Source: Planctomycetota bacterium
GTDB lineage: Bacteria > Planctomycetota > Phycisphaerae > Sedimentisphaerales > Anaerobacaceae
Assembly: GCA_020351025.1 (NCBI GenBank)
Contig: CP070728.1
Span: 1,554,321 to 1,607,181, forward strand
Direction of reading: 5' to 3'
DNA: 52,861 nt
In this document: positions 44,013 through 50,696 of the stretch, in pieces
Numbering within the stretch: the stretch's first letter is position 1
How the letters are laid out: the number at the start of each line of letters is the position of its first letter
The notes under the pieces: generated by a model
Told to the model about the DNA's origin: nothing
Seen by the model: the letters and a program-made list of their open reading frames with translations, nothing else
The model's database searches: none
Translations under genes and position numbers: made by a program

Positions 44013-44201
44013 TTACAGATTAATTTTAACACAATCCTTCATAAAGCAGCAGTCGGTCTGCACGCACTGACCCTTTGATTTCCCAAAACATTGCGAGTTC
44101 CCCTCTGCCTGTTGGATAGAGTGAATCAGTTCGGTCTTTTTCATCTTGCCCGGCGTTACGCCGAGAGCCTTGGCCTTTTCCTTAAGCTCGTTTACCTTCA
44201 T
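44013..44201 (-). CDS. Rho-N/SAP-like cysteine-rich microprotein
   Basis: A 62-residue protein. Residues 1-35 (MKVNELKEKAKALGVTPGKM, then KKTELIHSIQQAEGN) form the helix-extended-helix of Rho N-terminal/SAP domains that bind nucleic acid. The rest has six cysteines (QCFGKSKGQCVQTDCCFMKD), which could bind a metal. Similar stand-alone proteins with the 'EGN-CF' joint occur in several phyla and are uncharacterised. GGGAGC precedes the ATG. It is real coding sequence in my judgement, because the family pattern is exact and a good ribosome-binding site is present. Confidence 0.88.
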   Translation of the reverse strand: MKVNELKEKAKALGVTPGKMKKTELIHSIQQAEGNSQCFGKSKGQCVQTDCCFMKDCVKINL

Positions 44202-44376
44202 CTTTGCTCCCTTTCATTTTCTTCCTTTACATCGTCTTTTTCCCCCTTTTTATCGCAGATTTTCCGCATATTTGCGCAATTATGAAACAGTTCCCGTACA
44301 TTTTTCACAGCTCCGCAAGCTAGCGCAATTTCCAGATGATAATGCAACAATTTATCGGAACAACCCCCCAATCCCG

Positions 44377-44580
44377 TTAGCCCGCAACAAATTTGTACAT
44401 AAGAATATCATCAACATAGTTACCATCTGCAATTTTGATTCCCCTAACCCGATGGCCTTCTTCAGCAAGAACGGACTGTGCATGTTCAAGTATAGCCTGC
44501 ACATCATCTGCATCAGCCGTCCGAATTATCGCCTTTTCACCGGTTTTCAACTCGTATTCTTTAGATTTTATTTTGCCCAT
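44377..44580 (-). CDS. Mini-protein derived from a GNAT acetyltransferase by internal deletion
   Basis: A 67-residue protein. Residues about 8-42 (YELKTGEKAIIRTADADDVQ, then 'AILEHAQSVLAEEG') look like the first strand and helix of a GNAT acetyltransferase, and the last 25 (HRVRGIKIADGNYVDDILMY) match the final strand region of the same family ('G-R-kaiki-g-YvDeilM-kf'). The acetyl-CoA-binding core in between, about 100 residues, is absent, and the frame is kept. It has a strong ribosome-binding site (AAGGAGAG). It cannot bind acetyl-CoA as a normal GNAT does, so it is either a domesticated microprotein or an expressed relic. Confidence 0.7.
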   Translation of the reverse strand: MGKIKSKEYELKTGEKAIIRTADADDVQAILEHAQSVLAEEGHRVRGIKIADGNYVDDILMYKFVAG

Positions 44581-44739
44581 TTGTAAACTCTCCTTTTGTC
44601 TTAGCAGTAAGTATTGTACGATATCGAAAGACTTTGAAAATCATATTTTGCTCAGATGTTCACGAAATCCAAAACGCAGGAGCAGTAAAAAATGTTCTTC
44701 TAATCCTTTAAGCAGCATCCCACCCAAAGTTTTTAATCG

Positions 44740-44768
44740 TTGACATATCTGCCTCATCGCAATATATT
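44740..44768 (+). promoter_or_regulatory. Strong sigma-70-type promoter for ppdK
   Basis: TTGACA (44740-44745) is a perfect -35, TATATT (44763-44768) a five-of-six -10, and the spacer is 17 bases. The leader to the ppdK start is about 78 bases and contains a six-base hairpin, ATATCT/AGATAT (about 44785-44802). Confidence 0.75.
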
Positions 44769-44852
44769 TCTTACTTTGTATCCCATATCTTTATCGAGAT
44801 ATGATTCAAGAGTTGCAAAATACGTACTTTAGTTAAAAGGAGATTTGTAACT

Positions 44853-47555
44853 ATGGCAGAGAAAAGAGTTTACTTCTTTGGCGGCGGCAAGGCCGAAGGT
44901 AATGCAAAAATGAAAGAGCTGCTCGGAGGAAAAGGCGCAAATCTGGCTGAAATGTCCAGACTCGCCATCCCCGTACCTGCCGGATTCACCATTACAACAG
45001 AAGTTTGCACTCACTTCATGAAAACTAAAGGGAAATACCCAAAAGGCCTTAGAGAAGACGTCAATAATTCCCTGGCAAAGGTCGAGAAAATAATGGCCAG
45101 CCGTTTCGGAGACCCAAAAAATCCGCTCCTTTTCTCCGTTCGTTCCGGTGCACGTGTTTCAATGCCTGGAATGATGGAGACCATCTTAAACATCGGCCTG
45201 ACAAAGAACACCATCCCAGGTTTGGTCAAAAAAACAGGCAATGAAAGGTTCGTCTACGACGCATACAGACGTCTTATTATGATGTATTCCGACGTCGTTA
45301 TGGAAAAAGCCGCTGGAATCGAGCCCAGGGAAGGTATGGGTATTCGGCATCAGCTTGAAAAAGAAATGCAAAAAATTAAAGATGAAAAAGGTGTTACTTT
45401 CGACACAGAACTCGATGCCAATGACCTGAAAAAATTAGTAAACATCTTCAAGAAAAAGGTCAAACAAGTCCTCAAAAAAGATTTTCCCGATAATCCTCAC
45501 GACCAGCTCTGGGGCGCCATCTCAGCGGTATTCCAGTCCTGGAACGGAAAGAGAGCTAAAGCTTATCGCAGAATCGAAGGCATTCCCGATGACTGGGGGA
45601 CGGCAGTGAACATCCAGACAATGGTTTTCGGCAACATGGGCGAAAGCAGCGCCACAGGTGTGGCGTTCACCCGAGACCCTGCTACCGGTAAGAATATATT
45701 CTATGGTGAATTTCTGGTCAATGCACAGGGAGAAGACGTTGTAGCTGGTATCCGGACACCACAGGCAATCAATTTAGTCTCGAAAACAGATGCTTCCAAA
45801 CAACTTCCGTCCCTGGAGGAATTGATGCCAAAGCTCTACAATCAGCTTGCCAGAATCCGCACCAGGCTGGAAAAGCACTACCGCGATATGCAGGATGTGG
45901 AATTTACTATTCAGGATGACAAGCTCTACATGCTCCAGACCCGTGTCGGCAAGCGAAATGGCGTAGCAGCAATAAGAATGGCAGTGGAAATGTGCGAAGA
46001 GGGCCTCATCTCCAAGAAAACAGCAATCTCAAGGGTTCGGCCGGCACAGCTCGATGAGCTTCTTCATCCGATGCTGGATCCCAAATCAGAGACAAAGGCC
46101 CAGAAACTGGCCAAAGGACTACCTGCAGGGCCGGGTGGTGGAATCGGCCAGGTCGTTTTCACTGCCGACGATGCCGAAGGCTGGGCGAAGAAGGACAAAA
46201 AGGTCATTCTCGTCCGCGATGAGACCAGCCCGGAAGACGTACATGGTATGAAAGCGGCCCAGGCCATTCTGACCGCAAAAGGCGGTATGACCAGCCATGC
46301 CGCCTTAGTCGCCAGAGGCTGGGGTAAGTGCTGCATTGTCGGTTGCGGTGACCTAAACATCAATGCCACAAAGAAAGTTTTATCCGTAAATGGTAAACAA
46401 TTAAAAGAAGGAGACTGGATTTCACTCAATGGAACAAAGGGTATAGTCTATGATGGTAAGATTAGCCTGCTCCCCGCCCAGCCGGAAAAGAACGTACACT
46501 ACAAAAAACTTATGTCCTGGGCCGACCAGCTCCGCAGGTTAAATATTCGAACCAATGCCGACACCCCGCAAGACGCCAAAGTAGCGAGAATCTTTGGGGC
46601 CGAGGGCATCGGCCTGACACGCACCGAGCATATGTTCTTCGGCCCGGACCGCATCACACCTATGCGGGAAATGATTCTTGCAGAGGACCAGGCCAGCAGA
46701 AAGAAGGCGTTAAATAAGCTGCTTCCTCTGCAGAGAAAAGATTTCATCGGCATCTTTAAGGCTATGAATGGACTGCCGGTTACTATTCGTTTGCTTGACC
46801 CGCCTCTTCACGAGTTTTTGCCTCATGATAAAAAAAGCCAGGCTGAGATGGCAAAGCAGATGGGGGTATCGGCCGAAACAATCCAGGCTAAAGTCCAGGC
46901 ATTGCATGAACTGAACCCGATGTTAGGCCATCGGGGCTGCCGTCTTGGTATCACCTACCCGGAGATTACAGCTATGCAGGTCCGCGCTATTATAGAAGCT
47001 GCCTGCATCGTAGCAAAACAGCAAGTGAAGGTCTACCCCGAGATTATGATTCCGCTTATCGGGACTAAGGCGGAACTTGAGAACCAGCGAAAAATAGCAG
47101 TTGAAATAGCTAAAGAAGTCATCAGAAAAACCAAAGTTAAGGTCCGCTATCTCGTCGGGACGATGATTGAAATACCCAGAGCTGCCATCACAGCAGACGA
47201 AATTGCAGAGGTTGCGGAATTCTTCTCATTCGGTACCAACGACCTGACCCAGATGACATTCGGCTACAGCCGTGATGATGCAGGAAAGTTTCTGCCCGAT
47301 TACCTGGCGCAGAAAATCCTTTCCGCAGAACCCTTTCAGACACTCGACCAGGAAGGCGTAGGCCAGTTGGTCGAAATGGGCATCAAACGCGGAAGGTCAA
47401 CCCGCCCCAACCTGAAAGTCGGTATCTGCGGCGAGCACGGCGGCGACCCTGCCAGCATTGAATTCTGCCATCGTGTCGGGATGAATTACGTCTCCTGCTC
47501 GCCGTTCAGGGTGCCGATTGCAAGATTGGCCGCCGCACAGGCGGCGATTAGATAG
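44853..47555 (+). CDS. ppdK: Pyruvate, phosphate dikinase
   Basis: A 900-residue enzyme that interconverts pyruvate, ATP and phosphate with phosphoenolpyruvate, AMP and pyrophosphate. The N-terminal ATP-grasp domain has LLGGKGANLAEMSRLAIPVP and 'FGDPKNPLLFSVRSGARVSM'. The swivelling domain has the phospho-histidine motif GGMTSHAALVARGWGKCC (His about 481), and the C-terminal PEP-binding barrel has 'GLTRTEHMFF', 'GTNDLTQMTFGYSRDDAGKF' and the catalytic cysteine in NYVSCSPFRVPIARL. The length is normal for PPDK (longer than PpsA). AAGGAG precedes the ATG and a near-consensus promoter lies upstream, so it should be highly expressed. In anaerobic planctomycetes it serves glycolysis/gluconeogenesis with pyrophosphate. 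Confidence 0.97.
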   Translation: MAEKRVYFFGGGKAEGNAKMKELLGGKGANLAEMSRLAIPVPAGFTITTEVCTHFMKTKGKYPKGLREDVNNSLAKVEKIMASRFGDPKNPLLFSVRSGARVSMPGMMETILNIGLTKNTIPGLVKKTGNERFVYDAYRRLIMMYSDVVMEKAAGIEPREGMGIRHQLEKEMQKIKDEKGVTFDTELDANDLKKLVNIFKKKVKQVLKKDFPDNPHDQLWGAISAVFQSWNGKRAKAYRRIEGIPDDWGTAVNIQTMVFGNMGESSATGVAFTRDPATGKNIFYGEFLVNAQGEDVVAGIRTPQAINLVSKTDASKQLPSLEELMPKLYNQLARIRTRLEKHYRDMQDVEFTIQDDKLYMLQTRVGKRNGVAAIRMAVEMCEEGLISKKTAISRVRPAQLDELLHPMLDPKSETKAQKLAKGLPAGPGGGIGQVVFTADDAEGWAKKDKKVILVRDETSPEDVHGMKAAQAILTAKGGMTSHAALVARGWGKCCIVGCGDLNINATKKVLSVNGKQLKEGDWISLNGTKGIVYDGKISLLPAQPEKNVHYKKLMSWADQLRRLNIRTNADTPQDAKVARIFGAEGIGLTRTEHMFFGPDRITPMREMILAEDQASRKKALNKLLPLQRKDFIGIFKAMNGLPVTIRLLDPPLHEFLPHDKKSQAEMAKQMGVSAETIQAKVQALHELNPMLGHRGCRLGITYPEITAMQVRAIIEAACIVAKQQVKVYPEIMIPLIGTKAELENQRKIAVEIAKEVIRKTKVKVRYLVGTMIEIPRAAITADEIAEVAEFFSFGTNDLTQMTFGYSRDDAGKFLPDYLAQKILSAEPFQTLDQEGVGQLVEMGIKRGRSTRPNLKVGICGEHGGDPASIEFCHRVGMNYVSCSPFRVPIARLAAAQAAIR

Positions 47556-47594
47556 TCGATAGTCGCTAGTAAATAGTGAAGCGTGAAGCGTATG

Positions 47595-47606
47595 TCGGAC
47601 GTCCGA
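47595..47606. promoter_or_regulatory. 12-base perfect palindrome downstream of ppdK
   Basis: TCGGACGTCCGA is self-complementary without a loop, so it is a better protein-binding site than an RNA hairpin. It stands 40 bases after ppdK and 55 before a micropeptide frame. No regulator is known for it. Confidence 0.3.
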
Positions 47607-47659
47607 TTTCGGGTACAGGTTAAGAAATAAAAGTCATTTTCAAGCAAGGAGAAACAGAT

Positions 47660-47788
47660 ATGGGCGATAAGGGGAAAAGAGATAAAGGCAAAAGAGAACA
47701 ACAGAAAAAGGCCCTGCTTAGTCCAAAGGAAAAACGAAAATTGAAAAGGGAAAAGAAGAATAAACAATTACCCGGTGGTGTTTGGTGA
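47660..47788 (+). CDS. Small highly basic peptide
   Basis: A 42-residue frame with a good ribosome-binding site (AAGGAG, eight bases before the ATG) reads MGDKGKRDKGKREQQKKALL and then a second lysine/arginine-rich half. More than a third of residues are Lys or Arg and there is no hydrophobic core. Small lysine-rich proteins of this kind occur widely near metabolic genes in environmental bacteria. It probably binds nucleic acid if it is expressed. Amino acid bias alone could also arise from the purine-rich stretch of DNA. Confidence 0.5.
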   Translation: MGDKGKRDKGKREQQKKALLSPKEKRKLKREKKNKQLPGGVW

Positions 47789-47802
47789 CCGGTCGATGGG
47801 CT

Positions 47803-47832
47803 TTGACCGGAGTTTTACAGAGACTGTATAAT
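47803..47832 (+). promoter_or_regulatory. Promoter for the DUF6868 gene
   Basis: TTGACC (47803-47808, five of six) and TATAAT (47827-47832, perfect) with an 18-base spacer. It is 36 bases upstream of the DUF6868 start codon. Confidence 0.7.
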
Positions 47833-47867
47833 CATTGTTGGATGCAGAAAGATAAAGGAGAAATATC

Positions 47868-48110
47868 ATGGATATTCAGACGTTAACAACATTCTTTATG
47901 TGGTGTACGATTCTAAACGTAGCATTGCTGCTTTTCTCATCGCTCATGTGTATCTGTGCCGGAGACTGGGCCTACCGAATACACAGCAAGTTGTTCTCCA
48001 TTTCCCGGGAAACCTTCAACATAGCCATTTACTCGTTCATCGGACTATACAAGATATTGGTCATTGTCTTCATTCTTATTCCCTACATAGCCCTGCTCAT
48101 CGTCGCATAA
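47868..48110 (+). CDS. DUF6868-like small membrane protein
   Basis: An 80-residue protein with two hydrophobic helices (about 8-30 and 52-78) joined by a short loop with 'DWAYRIHSKLFSISRETFNI', the pattern I recall for DUF6868, a small inner-membrane family of unknown function found in diverse Gram-negatives. AAGGAGAAA precedes the ATG and its own promoter lies 36 bases upstream. Nothing in the context suggests a partner. Family assignment is from memory of the motif and is fairly secure. Confidence 0.85.
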   Translation: MDIQTLTTFFMWCTILNVALLLFSSLMCICAGDWAYRIHSKLFSISRETFNIAIYSFIGLYKILVIVFILIPYIALLIVA

Positions 48111-48317
48111 ATTGTGTGCATCGCCAACACGCATGACAAAGCTTACCGGCTACAGCTCAGGGCGAGAGAGTTGCCGTTGAATTTCCTTATTCTCGGTACT
48201 TGCGTTTTTGTTTGGGCTGGGGCGTTGTATTTGTGGAAGGAATGTCGCATCTTATTTCCGGTTGACTAAATTCTGGCAAAAAGTGGTGTATATTATCATG
48301 TGGGGTTCTCGACAATT

Positions 48318-48524
48318 ATGGAGAGAGATAAGATCCCACTTGCACAATCACCCGAAGCTTGGCGACGGACTGCCATTGGCCTTAAGAGAAGTGCCGACAT
48401 TATTTGGAGACAGTGGTTTGATATCTTAAGCCGTCTTGAAGGAGGCCAAATCAAAAGGCCCATGCCCTTCTTGACTTTGCTTAAAAATGCTCATACTCGT
48501 TTTGAGGACGGCTCTGCCCATTGA
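48318..48524 (+). CDS. Hypothetical protein (68 residues), uncertain
   Basis: An open frame starting MERDKIPLAQSPEAWRRTAI encodes a charged, probably helical protein with several tryptophans (SADIIWRQWFDILSRLEGGQ). I recognise no family. No good ribosome-binding site is visible; a TTGACT/TATATT pair upstream (from 48264) is spaced 21 bases, too far for a normal promoter. Composition looks more like coding than the surrounding repeats do, but it may be spurious. Confidence 0.3.
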   Translation: MERDKIPLAQSPEAWRRTAIGLKRSADIIWRQWFDILSRLEGGQIKRPMPFLTLLKNAHTRFEDGSAH

Positions 48525-48839
48525 CCAATTAACCAATCCACTAATTCACTCATCTGCACATTAACCCATTCACACATAAATCCCGACATTAAATATCGAG
48601 CATCCAGCATTTCAATCAAATGCGCATATACCTAAAACCAAAAATCCGTTTTTTCAAAATTTTTTTATCTCTTTCCAAATAAGCACTTACAAATTTATAC
48701 CATCCGAAAAACCCCCGTTTTTCGACACAAATGCGCATGTCCGCCCTTAATTGAGGGGGCGCAGAGTCCACACGCAAAGGCCAGCAGCCCCAGCCAAATT
48801 TAACCATTATTGGATGGTCGATGACGAATGGTCAATAAC
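48525..48839. other. Gap with low-complexity sequence and an 11-base direct repeat
   Basis: No gene. CAAATGCGCAT occurs at 48617-48627 and again at 48728-48738 and contains the palindrome ATGCGCAT. Between the copies lies an eight-base hairpin with a CCCC loop (CGAAAAAC 48705-48712, GTTTTTCG 48717-48724). The left part is degenerate 'AACC-ATT' sequence of the type that also borders the next repeat. Confidence 0.4.
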
Positions 48840-48882
48840 CCATTAACCCGTTTACACGTTTACCCATTTACTCGTTTACTCG
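48840..48882 (+). repeat. Tandem 8-base repeat
   Basis: Five consecutive units CCATTAAC, CCGTTTAC, ACGTTTAC, CCATTTAC and TCGTTTAC occupy 48840-48879, then a partial TCG. The consensus is YCRTTTAC. It directly precedes the interspersed repeat at 48894. Confidence 0.75.
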
Positions 48883-48893
48883 TGCAACGTTTT

Positions 48894-49045
48894 ATGCAAA
48901 ACAAACCCAATTCCAGAAAGGTCGAAATGAACGAAAACTTATTTGCCGCAAAGGATTACGAATATGAACCACACCTTCGAAATGCAAAAAAACAAACCCA
49001 ATCAAACCCAACTTGTAGTGAGCTTGTCGAACCTATTTCAAACCC
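48894..49045 (+). repeat. Interspersed 'MQNKPN'-type repeat
   Basis: Translated in one frame this stretch reads MQNKPNSRKVEMNENLF and later NAKKQTQSNPTCSELVEPIS. I recall short intergenic sequences with these translated phrases (QNKPN, NPICSELVEP) as dispersed, degenerate repeats in Phycisphaerae genomes, frequently mis-annotated as small proteins. The sub-motif TGTAGTGAGCTTGTCGAACC (49014-49033) is the core of the second phrase. It is next to a tRNA gene. Recognition rests on memory only, and no second copy lies in this window. Confidence 0.5.
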
Positions 49046-49115
49046 GGCACCTCTGCCGCCCCGAGGAGCGCTTGTTCAGAGAATTTCTGCGGGAGAAACC
49101 AAGCAAAAACAGCCA

Positions 49116-49144
49116 TTGACGTTAATGGGCAGACCTGATAAAAT
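49116..49144 (+). promoter_or_regulatory. Promoter for tRNA-His
   Basis: TTGACG (49116-49121) and TAAAAT (49139-49144) are both five-of-six matches separated by 17 bases, 29 bases upstream of the tRNA. It lies downstream of the interspersed repeat. Confidence 0.65.
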
Positions 49145-49172
49145 TCGCTTTCGGGCGGGGGGAACAGTTATG

Positions 49173-49246
49173 GTGAAAGTAGCTCAGTTGGTTAGAGCAC
49201 TGGATTGTGGATCCAGAGGTCGCGGGTTCGAACCCCGTCTTTCACC
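49173..49246 (+). tRNA. tRNA-His (GTG anticodon)
   Basis: A 74-base cloverleaf with acceptor stem GTGAAAG/CTTTCAC, anticodon loop ATTGTGGAT with GTG, T-loop GGTTCGAACCC and discriminator C. The base before it (49172) is G, giving the extra G-1 opposite C73 that histidyl-tRNA synthetase needs. CCA is not encoded. Confidence 0.96.
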
Positions 49247-49343
49247 CTTTTATAAACTTGCCTTCAAACAGCAAAGTATGTCACAGCATAAAATGCGAAT
49301 CCCTTCGCTGTCATTAGCAATCCCTTTTAACGCCTTATCCTTA

Positions 49344-49859
49344 TCACAGCCTGTTTTAGGCCGTGCTTATCATCGTGCTGGGTTTGCTGTCGGGTTCGCA
49401 CAACATTGCAAACCCAGCGGAGAAGAGGAGAGAAAACGAGTTCCTGCCTTTAAATATCTACTATCATCACAGCAAAAGCCGTGCTTACTTACTTGCTGGG
49501 TTTGCTTAACATCGGCTGCTGCCTTGTTAAGTCTTTTCAAACCCAGCGAAGAAGGGGAGAGAACCCCTATAAATATCCTCCTCACGACTACTATTATGTC
49601 GCGCTTGTTATCGTGCCGGGTTTGTGATTGTACCCGCTCAATTCTTCAAACCCAGCCCTTCGGAGGAGAAAAAAGGTGAGAAAGCGACTCTTAATTCTCT
49701 CTGTATCTATTTTAATCACGGCAAAGCCGTGTTAGATTTCTGCCGGGCTTGGCAACGCCGCTTTTTTTAAACTTGTTTTCCGGCTATCAAGCCCAGCTTG
49801 GGGGGAGAAAACTCCTCGTGAGCATTTATATTTATCACGGTCGGATATATACGCCGTGA
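49344..49859 (-). ncRNA. Tandem array of hairpin units, probable minus-strand small RNA cluster
   Basis: Four homologous units (49344-49466, 49467-49598, 49599-49715, 49716-49834) plus a terminal hairpin (49835-49859), period 117-132 bases. Read on the minus strand each unit has a polypyrimidine tract (core TTCTCYCC), then hairpin B with arms GCTGGGTTTG and CAAACCCRGC, then hairpin A (CACGGC/GCYGTG type; lost in the third unit). Hairpin B arms on the plus-strand coordinates: 49377-49387/49408-49418, 49495-49504/49538-49547, 49615-49624/49647-49656 and 49742-49751/49788-49797. All four non-canonical pairs (49617/49654, 49744/49795, 49471/49480, 49348/49362) are A.C on the plus strand but G.U on the minus strand, so the minus strand is the RNA. 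Unit four also shows a compensatory change (49748/49791, C-G for T-A). Confidence 0.65.
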
Positions 49860-49884
49860 TCGCTCTCATTGTAACCAGCAACAT
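49732..49884 (-). CDS. Small open frame with near-perfect Shine-Dalgarno leading into the hairpin array
   Basis: Fifty codons from the ATG at 49884 read MLLVTMRAITAYISDRDKYK and then run through the terminal hairpin and unit four of the array, ending at a TAA. The sequence AGGAGGTGA, fully complementary to the 16S 3' tail, ends six bases before the ATG, the best ribosome-binding site in the window. No family is recognised and much of the coding length is repeat sequence, so the peptide itself may matter less than translation into the array. It follows the pseudo-receiver gene by 62 bases on the same strand. Confidence 0.45.
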   Translation of the reverse strand: MLLVTMRAITAYISDRDKYKCSRGVFSPQAGLDSRKTSLKKAALPSPAEI

Positions 49885-49927
49885 GCCGGCTCACCTCCTG
49901 AAATCAGCTACTTTTAATTCACCCTTT

Positions 49928-49936
49928 CTTATAGCA
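49928..49936 (-). promoter_or_regulatory. Extended -10 element before the array
   Basis: On the minus strand TGCTATAAG carries the TGn extension and a five-of-six -10 hexamer. No -35 is seen at the right distance. It lies just after the pseudo-receiver stop and about 44 bases before the small frame's ATG, so it could start an array transcript. Confidence 0.35.
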
Positions 49937-49946
49937 GCTTTTGACG

Positions 49947-50342
49947 CTATGAGCGGCAAAGTGCTTCGATAGGGATATGACCTTTGAGCCCCAGAACATT
50001 AGCAACGGTTTCTCGGAAGAACCCGTCATCGGACTCATCGGTCAGGACCGCAGAGACACCAAGGCTTCGTGCCGCAATTTCCTGAGCCTTATCGCCTGCC
50101 GTTATAAGGGCTATGGTTGAAATCCCAGGCTTAGCAGCTCTAAGAGCCTTGAGAAATCGGCCATCCTTCATGTCATCCAGGTCCCATTTGCTGATAACGC
50201 TGTCAACATCTTCATTTTTTAAAGAGCGTGCAGCCTCAATTCCCGACTGCTTTGCTACCAATCGTATTGGTAGTTCCCGCAAAATTTCATTTCGGCCATC
50301 CAAACTAACTGTTAAGACTGTTGCTTGTACGAGAACAACCAT
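49947..50342 (-). CDS. Pseudo-receiver domain protein
   Basis: A 131-residue protein with the alternating strand/helix pattern of a response-regulator receiver (VLTVSLDGRNEILREL; VDSVISKWDLDDMKDGRF; ISTIALITAGDKAQEIAARS; GVSAVLTDESDDGFFRETV). Where receivers have the phospho-acceptor aspartate (as in 'DLVLTDWNLP'), this one has SKWDL: lysine replaces it. The N-terminal acidic pair is also missing, and no C-terminal output domain follows. So it is unlikely to be phosphorylated and probably acts by binding a partner. It follows the sigma-54 activator gene on the same strand, with a terminator between, and precedes the hairpin array. Confidence 0.75.
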   Translation of the reverse strand: MVVLVQATVLTVSLDGRNEILRELPIRLVAKQSGIEAARSLKNEDVDSVISKWDLDDMKDGRFLKALRAAKPGISTIALITAGDKAQEIAARSLGVSAVLTDESDDGFFRETVANVLGLKGHIPIEALCRS

Positions 50343-50611
50343 TTAACTTCTCAAAACATATCTGCTGTTCACACACCACACCTTATCTACGATTCATCTT
50401 CAGTTGCTTACCTCGGCCACACTACACTTTTTGTTAAGCGAAGGCCGTACCAAAGTCTGTCCTCACAGGAAAAAATTTTTTAAGTGCTTGTTTTAACACT
50501 ACCTACGTATCAAAAATTTTTTGCGGTTCTTTTTACATCCTTGCCGGAGGATTAACCATTATGGTTGCTAAAAAGTGACAACTATTATGGTAAGTTTTTA
50601 TTTGAAGGCTT
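50343..50611. other. Upstream region of the pseudo-receiver gene
   Basis: No gene. It contains the 13-base palindrome AACCATTATGGTT (50554-50566) and a second half-like copy CTATTATGGTAA starting at 50582, which look like an operator. Several T-runs and A-runs occur. A minus-strand promoter for the pseudo-receiver gene is expected here, but I cannot place it with confidence. Confidence 0.4.
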
Positions 50612-50660
50612 GTTAAAAAACAATCGACCAATTCGGGCGGTGGTAACCGAATTGGTCGAT
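50612..50660 (-). terminator. Intrinsic terminator with a perfect 14-base stem
   Basis: ATCGACCAATTCGG (50623-50636) and CCGAATTGGTCGAT (50647-50660) pair perfectly across a ten-base loop. Read on the minus strand the stem is followed by TGTTTTTTAAC, the U-tract. It ends the sigma-54 activator transcript. Confidence 0.85.
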
Positions 50661-50696
50661 ACAATTAAGGGGTAAAATAAATTTATATTTTGAAAA

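Noticed and set aside
48828-49679. Plus-strand open frame of 283 codons
   Set aside because: It runs through the 8-base repeat, the interspersed repeat, the tRNA-His gene and three units of the hairpin array. It has no ribosome-binding site and no family pattern; the length is accidental.
49344-49859. CRISPR array or integron attC sites as explanations of the tandem array
   Set aside because: Units are about 120 bases without constant short repeats and unique spacers, and there are no cas genes. The arms lack the attC core (GTTRRRY/RYYYAAC) and no integrase is present.
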